A stretch of 20,112 nucleotides of DNA from contig JBBIUS010000013.1 in assembly GCA_037440105.1 (NCBI GenBank), forward strand, positions 1-20,112, in the 5' to 3' direction. Under the pieces are notes generated by a model, which saw only the letters and a list, made by a program, of their open reading frames with translations, was not told where the DNA came from and did no database searches. The stretch is from JBBIUS01 sp037440105 (lineage in GTDB: Bacteria > Patescibacteriota > Patescibacteriia > XYB2-FULL-38-15). Position numbers and translations under genes: made by a program. Every line of letters starts with the position of its first letter. Position 1 is the first letter of the stretch. This document shows positions 7,985-13,317 of this stretch, one piece after another.

Positions 7985-8059
7985 GGTAACCCGTAACCAG
8001 TAACCCGTAACGCGTACAATCCAAAATTACGGGTTACGCGTTACCCGTTACGCGTTACG
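7985..8059. repeat. GTAAC palindromic heptad repeat, family C copy 1 (rny-ymdB junction)
   Basis: The left arm repeats the 7-nt word GTAACNN (CC, CA, CC, GC). After a short AT-rich loop, the right arm carries the reverse words (GTTACGC, GTTACCC). The arms pair in heptad register. The repeat begins 2 nt after the rny stop and ends 5 nt before the ymdB ATG, so it forms essentially the whole intercistronic region. Confidence 0.9.
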
Positions 8060-8064
8060 CTAAA

Positions 8065-8865
8065 ATGAATCTCAAAATCCTTTTCTTCGGCGACATTGTC
8101 GGTAAAATCGGCCGCCGAGCTGCGGCCAAAATATTACCAGAATTAAAGAAAAAATTTAATCCTGATTTTATATTAGCCAATGCGGAAAATTTGGCGCACG
8201 GTCTTGGCGTGACAGAAAAAACACTAAAAGAAATGGCAGAAGCCGGTATTGATTTTTTTACTTCCGGCGACCATATCTTTGATAAAAAAGAAGCGATTGA
8301 AATTTTAGAAAAAAAAGAGCCGATTCTTCTTCGACCAGCCAACTTTCCGCCAGACGCTCCAGGAGTTGGCGCAAGATTAATTGAAATTGGCACAAATAAA
8401 TTACTTGCGATAAACTTAATAGGAAGAGTCTTTTTTAAAAGCCAGTACGACTGCCCTTTTCGGAAAGCCGACGAAATTTTGGAAGAATATAAAAATATAG
8501 ATTTAGCTGCTGTAATTGTTGATTTTCATGCTGAGGCAACATCAGAAAAAAATGCTTTAGCCATGTATTTAGACGGACGGGTTTCGGCAGTGCTTGGCAC
8601 CCACACGCACATTGGCACTGACGACTGGCAAATTTTACCAGGAGGAACGAGTTTTGTCACTGATATTGGCATGGTTGGAGCAAAAGATTCAATTATTGGT
8701 GTTGATAAAAAAGGAATTCTCAAAACTTTTTTAACACAAGTACCGGAAATACACGAGATACCTGAAGCAGGAGTTTGTGTGGTTAATGCAATTTATTTGG
8801 AAATTAACTCTAAAACAAAAAAGACAGTTAAAATTAAAAAAATAAGAGAAGAAATAAGTATTTAA
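8065..8865 (+). CDS. ymdB: YmdB-family metallophosphoesterase (TIGR00282; 2',3'-cyclic-nucleotide phosphodiesterase)
   Basis: A calcineurin-like dimetal phosphoesterase; Bacillus YmdB hydrolyses cyclic nucleotides and affects RNA turnover and multicellular behaviour. The 266-residue product matches the family length. Visible metal-site motifs: FFGDIVG (D10), AENLAHGLG (E41, N42), TSGDHIFDKK (D69, H70), VDFHAEATSEK (H155) and GTHTHIGT (H180, H182). Where family members usually have GNH, this protein has GDH: the bridging-metal Asn is Asp. Asp can still coordinate metal, so activity is plausible but metal preference may differ. Its context downstream of rny supports the assignment. There is no Shine-Dalgarno, because the heptad repeat runs almost to the start codon. 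Confidence 0.94.
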   Translation: MNLKILFFGDIVGKIGRRAAAKILPELKKKFNPDFILANAENLAHGLGVTEKTLKEMAEAGIDFFTSGDHIFDKKEAIEILEKKEPILLRPANFPPDAPGVGARLIEIGTNKLLAINLIGRVFFKSQYDCPFRKADEILEEYKNIDLAAVIVDFHAEATSEKNALAMYLDGRVSAVLGTHTHIGTDDWQILPGGTSFVTDIGMVGAKDSIIGVDKKGILKTFLTQVPEIHEIPEAGVCVVNAIYLEINSKTKKTVKIKKIREEISI

Positions 8866-8870
8866 TTGAG

Positions 8871-8946
8871 AGTAACCAGTAACCCGTAACCAGTAATTTA
8901 TTGAAAGCAATTTTACTCGTTATGCGTTGCTCGTTACGCGTTACGC
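8871..8946. repeat. GTAAC palindromic heptad repeat, family C copy 2 (ymdB-HU junction)
   Basis: The left arm has GTAACCA/GTAACCC words. The right arm has GTTACGC, GTTGCTC and GTTATGC words. The loop is AT-rich. It starts 5 nt after the ymdB stop and ends just before the HU Shine-Dalgarno. Confidence 0.88.
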
Positions 8947-8953
8947 AAATTGA

Positions 8954-8961
8954 AAGGAGGT
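8954..8961 (+). promoter_or_regulatory. Shine-Dalgarno of the HU gene
   Basis: AAGGAGGT, 6 nt before the ATG at 8968. It settles the start: an in-frame TTG at 8950 lies upstream of this site and would translate the Shine-Dalgarno itself. Confidence 0.9.
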
Positions 8962-8967
8962 GAAAAA

Positions 8968-9243
8968 ATGACAAAAGCAGAATTAATTGAAAAAATTGCC
9001 AGTACCTGCGATGTTCCAAAAACGACGGCAGATAAAATGTTAGAAACTTTTGTTGATACAGTCACTTCAACATTAAAAGCAGGTGGCGAAGTAACTTTAA
9101 CCGGTTTTGGTACCTTCTCAGCAAAAAAAAGAGCAGCCAGAATGGGAGTAAATCCTAAAAAGCCAGGTGAAAAAATTCAAATCCCAGCTATGACTGTTCC
9201 AAAATTCAAGGCAGGAAAATCATTAAAAGACGCACTAAAATAA
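8968..9243 (+). CDS. hup: HU-family nucleoid DNA-binding protein
   Basis: A small basic dimeric protein that bends DNA and compacts the nucleoid. The 91-residue product has the canonical HU layout: helix-turn-helix dimerisation part (MTKAELIEKIA...), then GFGTF (near residues 47-51), then the DNA-wrapping beta arm with R-A-A-R-x-G-x-N-P and I-P-A, and the C-terminal FKAGKSLKDALK helix. The start is the ATG at 8968, fixed by a strong Shine-Dalgarno. It is last in the rny-ymdB-HU run and is followed by a strong terminator. The strong ribosome binding site fits a highly abundant protein. IHF is less likely given the HU-like arm, but HU and IHF are hard to separate by eye. Confidence 0.96.
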   Translation: MTKAELIEKIASTCDVPKTTADKMLETFVDTVTSTLKAGGEVTLTGFGTFSAKKRAARMGVNPKKPGEKIQIPAMTVPKFKAGKSLKDALK

Positions 9244-9250
9244 TTGCCCA

Positions 9251-9268
9251 TTTGCTTCTAGAAGCAAA
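9251..9268. repeat. 18-bp perfect palindrome after HU
   Basis: TTTGCTTCTAGAAGCAAA is self-complementary with no spacer, 7 nt after the HU stop and directly against the terminator stem. As RNA it would fold poorly at the centre. It may be a protein site or part of the terminator. Confidence 0.55.
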
Positions 9269-9310
9269 AAACCATGCCCTGTAAGGGCGTGGTTTTGTAT
9301 TTTTTATTTT
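9268..9310 (+). terminator. Intrinsic terminator of the rny-ymdB-HU unit
   Basis: AAAACCATGCCC pairs with GGGCGTGGTTTT (12 pairs, one G-T) around TGTAA, followed by a T-rich tract containing TTTTTT. A strong rho-independent terminator. Confidence 0.9.
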
Positions 9311-9363
9311 GTAACGATAAGTCTTCACAATTAAGCCACCTGTTTCATTAAAAAAGGTTTTGA

Positions 9364-9375
9364 GTCCGATCGGAC
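9364..9375. repeat. 12-bp perfect palindrome in the HU-pilin spacer
   Basis: GTCCGATCGGAC is perfectly self-complementary and GC-rich against its AT-rich surroundings. It sits between two terminators, so it is unlikely to be an operator for either flanking gene. Function unknown. Confidence 0.45.
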
Positions 9376-9407
9376 CTAAGAATCCGTAATCATAATCATA
9401 AAAATAC

Positions 9408-9439
9408 AAAGGGCAGCCCTTTTTAAGGGGCTGCCCTTT
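9408..9439. terminator. Bidirectional terminator between convergent HU and pilus units
   Basis: AAAGGGCAGCCC and GGGCTGCCCTTT form a perfect 12-bp stem with a small loop. On the minus strand it is followed by TGTATTTTTATG; on the plus strand by CTTTCGTATTTTTTT. It can end the pilus operon (pilin stop at 9461) and also back up the HU terminator. Confidence 0.88.
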
Positions 9440-9460
9440 CTTTCGTATTTTTTTGTAGAG

Positions 9461-9931
9461 TTATCTGCTCACGAAAATTGTTGCGCCGAGTTCTGGATCG
9501 CAAGCCCCAACCTCAATTCTGCCTTTGGCTGATTTATTTAAATAGTAATCAGTAAAAGCAGCTGAGCCAGTTCCTGGATCGTAAGGGATGGCTGCCAAAT
9601 ACTGATCAACCAAAGAACCGCTTAAATCAAGGCAAGCGGCTACAGTTGTTTTTGCTGTACAGCCAGAATCGCAGCCAGCAGCATTAGTCCCTAAAACCTG
9701 CGAAGTTCCAGGAACATTATCAATCCCGGCTGGCAGAGTGCCACCATTGTCAACCGCGTATTCAAGAACTGCCTCCAAAATTGAAGCAACATCTTCCCAG
9801 CGGCGGGCGTTCCTTGCTTCAGCAAACCTTTTTGCTGGATCAACAGCAATAAAAATGGCTGATGCCAAAAAAGAAATAATACCAATAACAATTAAAAGTT
9901 CAATCAAAGTAAAACCTTTTTGTCCTTTCAT
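9461..9931 (-). CDS. Type IV pilin / pseudopilin
   Basis: A type IV pilin-like subunit. The short leader MKGQKG is followed by FTLIELLIVIGIISFLASAI: a class III signal with cleavage between G6 and F7 and E11 as the E+5 needed for assembly. A hydrophobic N-terminal helix (about 7-30) continues into a globular domain with four cysteines (C87, C91, C100, C144), which could form two disulfides outside the membrane. The C-terminal part has a Y-D-P stretch near 117-119. It is the last gene of the pilus cluster but has its own extended -10 promoter, suggesting higher expression, as expected of a major pilin. The mature length of 150 fits a major pilin. No Shine-Dalgarno is present. Confidence 0.9.
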   Translation of the reverse strand: MKGQKGFTLIELLIVIGIISFLASAIFIAVDPAKRFAEARNARRWEDVASILEAVLEYAVDNGGTLPAGIDNVPGTSQVLGTNAAGCDSGCTAKTTVAACLDLSGSLVDQYLAAIPYDPGTGSAAFTDYYLNKSAKGRIEVGACDPELGATIFVSR

Positions 9932-9966
9932 AATTTTGAAAAAAATAATTATTTATTATTAAACTA

Positions 9967-9975
9967 AATATACCA
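9967..9975 (-). promoter_or_regulatory. Extended -10 promoter for the pilin gene
   Basis: TGGTATATT on the minus strand (TGn plus TATATT), about 36 nt upstream of the pilin ATG. The -35 region is poor. It has the same TGGTAT form as the trxA promoter. Confidence 0.5.
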
Positions 9976-10004
9976 AAAAAAATAAAGTAAAGTAAATACG
10001 GACT

Positions 10005-10013
10005 TGTGGATAA
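10005..10013 (-). other. Single perfect DnaA-box match
   Basis: TTATCCACA on the minus strand matches the DnaA box consensus TTATNCACA. It lies in the short pilM-pilin gap, upstream of the pilin promoter. No cluster of boxes or AT-rich unwinding region accompanies it. Confidence 0.35.
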
Positions 10014-10022
10014 CTTACCATT

Positions 10023-12032
10023 TTACTTTATTGCTTTAGTATTAATTTTAACAATTGCTTCACCGCTGGTTTCATCAAAATTTAACAAATAATACTCCAC
10101 ACTCTCAAACCGATAATCTTTTACCTTTTTAACCCCCCGCCTTGCCAATTGAGCCTGCATCTCTTTTTTTAAATCACTCTCCAAAACAGCCAAAAATTTA
10201 ATTTTAATTTTAATTTGTAACTTGAATTCATCTGCCATCTTATCCTGCTCTGGGTCAGACTTAATTTCAAGAATCTCTTTGCCCAAAACAACCGGAATTA
10301 AAACTTCACCTGCCTCAAGCAAATCAAGGCTCTCTGCTTTAGCGACTTCAAGTATTTCTTCCTCTAATTTAGTTTTTGCTTTATCAACATCTTCGGTGCT
10401 GATGATTTTTACCTCAGTCGCCCCGCCGGTCATCGGCGCTTCTGATTCTGCATAAATTAATTTTTGTAAAAAACTAGAAAGTCCTGGAATAGTAAATTTG
10501 CCTGGAAAAACATCACCGGCTGCCCCAAATTCTTCAGCATAAACTTCTGTCTCTGCTGTTTTACCCGCAGGAATAAAAACATTATCTTTCAAACGAAACA
10601 AAACACCGTCTTCGGAAAGCAAGCGGGTTGTTGCAACCAAAGTTTGGCCATAGGGAGAGTTATTAAAAATTTTTACCTTACCCTGAGCTTGCCCTTCAAT
10701 GATCCTTTTTCCTGTCGCTGGAAAAATTTTAGCGACTTCTTTTTCTATTTCCAAAATTCTTCCGGCAAAAACGCCTGGCTCGTCTAAAGTAGAAACCTCC
10801 AAATTAAATTCAAGCGGCACTACTTTCGGCAAATAGCGCTCGCCATACCAAGGCAATTTTTCTGGGTTTAGATAAAAATAATAACCAAAACCGCAAAAAG
10901 ATAAAAGTAAAACGAAAACCGCAAAATAAACAAAAATTTTCTTTTTTGGAAATCTGCTTTCTTTAAATCTCGCCGCCTTTTCCAATTCAAACATTAAATT
11001 AACTCCTTTTAATTCCGGCTTCTTTTTTGCCCCGCGCAAAGCCAAACCAAAAACATTTAAAAGAAGCGGGGAAATTGTTGCTTTAGGGATTGATAACTTT
11101 TCTGCTGTCTCGGGCTTCCCTACCACTGTTTTTAACCCAAGATTTTCCTCAAAGTAATTAGCAATGTTTGGCATCATGCTTGATCCGCCGCATAAAATAA
11201 TTTTTTTGATTTTTCTCCCGCTTTTCCCTTCGTAAAATTTTATTGCGGTTCTAATTTCTTGAAGAATTGGCTGCAGGGTAGATTGAACAATCAAAAAAAC
11301 TTGTCCAGTCCTACAGCGGCCATCTTTTGGCAAAAGACCACAGGATTTTTTTAATTTTTCTGCCTCCTGCCACTTTATTTTTAACTTCTTGGCGATTGTT
11401 TCAGTAAATAAATTTCCGGCTACGCCGAGATTGGTCGTAAATCTAATTCCATTTTTATCAAAAATGCTAATTATGGTTGTTCTGGCGCCAATATCAACAA
11501 TTACTGACCCTTCTTCTGCTTCCCTGCCAAGGGCTCTGGCAAAACTAGCTGACTCCATGTCAAAAATCCGATGATTGAGACCTGCTTTTTTTGTTACCTC
11601 GCATAAATCATCGACTACTTTTTTTGGCACAGCGACATAAAAAATCTCTTGCTCGCTATCTGTTTTGTCTAAAACCAAAAAATCAGAATAAACTTCTTCT
11701 GGCGAAATGGGCAAAGCATTTGGCACCTCAAATTTTAAAATTTCAGCAATTTGCTTTAATTTTAATTTCGCTGGAAATTTAAAAATGTGAGTAAAAATTC
11801 TTGATTCAGGCAATGACAAAATTACTTCGCGCTCGCGAATTGGCCGGGGCTTTGCTTCTTTTAACAATTTTTTAATTGCCTCTCCCAATTCTTTCTTTTT
11901 CACAACAATACCGTCTCTCACAATGCCTTCTGGTATTTCAGTACGCGCGTAACCAACCAACTTTACACGGCCAAATCTTTTCTTCAATTCCAGAGCTTCG
12001 ATTGAGGCGTCGGAAATGTCTAAGCCAAACAT
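10023..12032 (-). CDS. pilM: PilM fused to a PilN-like membrane tether and a baseplate-J-like domain
   Basis: A 669-residue fusion; stand-alone PilM is about 350. Residues 1-335 are an actin-like PilM ATPase: GLDIS (3-7), VDIGARTT (179-186) and the nucleotide motif CGGSSMMPN (281-289). Residues 343-350 (GVNLMFEL) resemble the I-N-L-L-P motif at the PilN N-terminus that docks into PilM. A basic stretch and one membrane helix (about 366-388) follow, as in PilN. The outer part (about 400-669) contains a segment (about 445-537) similar to baseplate J/gp47-like domains annotated in CPR proteins, with T-T-R, G-x-L-F-R and M-T-G-G motifs. No separate pilN or pilO is present. The protein would link the cytoplasmic PilM ring to the outside of the membrane in one chain. 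Domain names for the C-terminal part are from memory and less certain. Confidence 0.85.
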   Translation of the reverse strand: MFGLDISDASIEALELKKRFGRVKLVGYARTEIPEGIVRDGIVVKKKELGEAIKKLLKEAKPRPIREREVILSLPESRIFTHIFKFPAKLKLKQIAEILKFEVPNALPISPEEVYSDFLVLDKTDSEQEIFYVAVPKKVVDDLCEVTKKAGLNHRIFDMESASFARALGREAEEGSVIVDIGARTTIISIFDKNGIRFTTNLGVAGNLFTETIAKKLKIKWQEAEKLKKSCGLLPKDGRCRTGQVFLIVQSTLQPILQEIRTAIKFYEGKSGRKIKKIILCGGSSMMPNIANYFEENLGLKTVVGKPETAEKLSIPKATISPLLLNVFGLALRGAKKKPELKGVNLMFELEKAARFKESRFPKKKIFVYFAVFVLLLSFCGFGYYFYLNPEKLPWYGERYLPKVVPLEFNLEVSTLDEPGVFAGRILEIEKEVAKIFPATGKRIIEGQAQGKVKIFNNSPYGQTLVATTRLLSEDGVLFRLKDNVFIPAGKTAETEVYAEEFGAAGDVFPGKFTIPGLSSFLQKLIYAESEAPMTGGATEVKIISTEDVDKAKTKLEEEILEVAKAESLDLLEAGEVLIPVVLGKEILEIKSDPEQDKMADEFKLQIKIKIKFLAVLESDLKKEMQAQLARRGVKKVKDYRFESVEYYLLNFDETSGEAIVKINTKAIK

Positions 12033-12036
12033 AATT

Positions 12037-12122
12037 TAGTATTGAGTATTTCGTATCCGGTATCTAGTATTTGAATTTTATAAAGTTAATACTAAATACG
12101 AAATACAAAATACCAGATATTA
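12037..12122. repeat. GTAT palindromic heptad repeat, family D copy 1 (pilX-pilM junction)
   Basis: The left arm has 7-nt words AGTATTG, AGTATTT, CGTATCC, GGTATCT, AGTATTT. The right arm has the reverse words (AATACTA, AATACGA, AATACAA, AATACCA). It begins 4 nt before the pilM start codon and ends exactly on the stop codon of the PilX-like gene (12120-12122). Confidence 0.88.
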
Positions 12123-12503
12123 ATCTGCCAACTCTTTCCAATAATCCAACGTTACTCTGCCGGAAACATCAGCTTGGGCTTCTATCCTTCTTATTATTAT
12201 ACCATCAACTGTGCCAACTGTCGTGATAATTCTTTTGCTGCCGCTTGGGGCAATGGAAATGGTGCAATTTGTAACTGAGTCAACAGTCAAACTGCCGCCT
12301 GAATAAGACGGGTCTCTTTTTAATCTAATTAATGCCTCATCAAGGCAGGCCTCAGCCGCCCAGAAAGCTTTTGCCGAACGGCTTTTTTCAAATCCCATCT
12401 GCATTTCAGAGATAGAAATCAAATTAACGCTCAGTGCAACAAGAAGTGCGACAAAGGAGATGATGACGAGGGTAACAAGGGCGGTAAGGCCAGACTGGTT
12501 CAT
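12120..12503 (-). CDS. PilX-like type IV pilus minor component
   Basis: A 127-residue protein with a hydrophobic N-terminal helix (about 6-28) after MNQSG, then an amphipathic segment EKSRSAKAFWAAEACLDEAL (39-58). This is the AAEA...E-A-L signature of PilX-type proteins. G5-L6 is a possible prepilin cleavage site, but the usual Glu at +5 is absent, as is common for PilX/GspK-like subunits. The C-terminal part is a short beta-rich domain. Its position between the PilW-like gene and pilM, in the order fimT-pilV-pilW-pilX, supports the call. A role in priming pilus assembly is inferred. Its stop codon lies inside repeat D1. Confidence 0.78.
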   Translation of the reverse strand: MNQSGLTALVTLVIISFVALLVALSVNLISISEMQMGFEKSRSAKAFWAAEACLDEALIRLKRDPSYSGGSLTVDSVTNCTISIAPSGSKRIITTVGTVDGIIIRRIEAQADVSGRVTLDYWKELAD

Positions 12504-12530
12504 AATTAAAAATGCAAAATTAAATATAGT

Positions 12531-12633
12531 AAAATTTCAAAATCTTAATGTCAAATGTCAAATAGATTTTTTGAGTTTTGTCATTGGACATTTTATTTGG
12601 CATTAGAAATTTGTCATTTGACATTTTTGGCAT
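12531..12633. repeat. TGTCAAA palindromic heptad repeat, family E, empty copy (pilW-pilX junction)
   Basis: The left end (AAAATTTCAAAATCTTAA, then TGTCAAATGTCAAA) closely matches the left arm at 18123-18187. The right end (12579-12628) matches 18546-18595 with only a few differences. Here the two ends are almost adjacent. Outside it, AAATTTT-type heptads (12636-12660, partner 12504-12527) form another, weaker inverted pair. Confidence 0.85.
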
Positions 12634-12658
12634 GTAATTTTAAATTTTAAATTTTGAA

Positions 12659-13183
12659 TTATTTGTCTCTCAATTCCACCGTTGTTCTAAGCGCAATGCT
12701 TGCCTGCCACTGCGGCAAATTTTCAGGATTAATATATTCAATCGTTAACTCCACGCCAATATTTATGCTTTTCCCATTTGGCGAAGTAAAATTCCTAAAA
12801 GTTAAATTTGTTACCTGAACCTGATTATTAGTTAATTCATAAGGACCAGAGACACCTTGTTTAATGCGGAGGACGCCGGATGAAACATCAAACTCAGTTG
12901 GGTTTAAACTCGCATCTTTCATTTCTAAAGAAAGTTTTGTTCCAGGATTGGTTGCTAAATTAACGCCAAAACTTGACGAACCCAAGTTAATATTTTTGGC
13001 TCCGTGAATTTCCTGGACAATTCGCTCCATGGCAAGCCGGGCGTTTTCTTGAACTTCAAAATAGGCAGTTGATTTTGCTTTGCCTTCATAAATATTTAAA
13101 ATAAATTCAACAGAAACCACGCCGATAACCACAACGATGGTCGAGTAAACTAAAAATTCGATTAAGGTGAAGCCGCGATGCAT
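12659..13183 (-). CDS. PilW/GspJ-like pseudopilin
   Basis: A 174-residue minor pilin. The leader MHRG is followed by FTLIEFLVYSTIVVVIGVVS: cleavage between G4 and F5, with E9 at +5. The hydrophobic helix extends to about residue 28. A-R-L-A-M-E-R-I-V-Q-E-I (about 48-59) is typical of the PilW/GspJ helix (R-x-x-x-E-R-I-x-x-E-I). A beta-rich C-terminal domain follows. It sits between the PilV-like fusion and the PilX-like gene, the expected PilW place. Its start MHRGFT is shared with the FimT-like gene, which supports both start choices. No Shine-Dalgarno is seen. Confidence 0.86.
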   Translation of the reverse strand: MHRGFTLIEFLVYSTIVVVIGVVSVEFILNIYEGKAKSTAYFEVQENARLAMERIVQEIHGAKNINLGSSSFGVNLATNPGTKLSLEMKDASLNPTEFDVSSGVLRIKQGVSGPYELTNNQVQVTNLTFRNFTSPNGKSINIGVELTIEYINPENLPQWQASIALRTTVELRDK

Positions 13184-13184
13184 A

Positions 13185-13315
13185 TTCGTATTTGGTATCT
13201 CGTATTTAGTATTTAGTATTTTATACCTAACTTTCTTTGCTTGTCCATATAAAATACCAAAAACAGATACCAGATACCAGATACTAAATACTAAACACTA
13301 GATACTAGATACTAA
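13185..13315. repeat. GTAT palindromic heptad repeat, family D copy 2 (pilV-pilW junction)
   Basis: The longest repeat of its family. The left arm (to about 13227) has GTATTTG/GTATCTC/GTATTTA words. A 25-nt loop follows. The right arm (13252-13315) is a run of nine or so 7-nt words such as GATACCA, GATACTA and AATACTA. It starts 2 nt upstream of the PilW-like start codon and ends 2 nt before the next stop codon. Confidence 0.9.
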
Positions 13316-13317
13316 TT

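Noticed and set aside
8950..8967. Upstream TTG start for HU
   Set aside because: It would translate the Shine-Dalgarno AAGGAGGT; the ATG at 8968 gives the canonical HU N-terminus.
9206..9409. Open frame on the minus strand between HU and the pilin
   Set aside because: It runs through the HU 3' end, the HU terminator and part of the bidirectional terminator stem; a real gene is not credible there.
10005..10013. Replication origin at the DnaA box
   Set aside because: There is only one box, with no cluster, no dnaA or dnaN nearby and no gene-strand switch typical of oriC.
13185..13315. CRISPR array in the heptad repeats
   Set aside because: Units are 7 nt with no spacers and form palindromes; CRISPR repeats are 24-40 nt with unique spacers.
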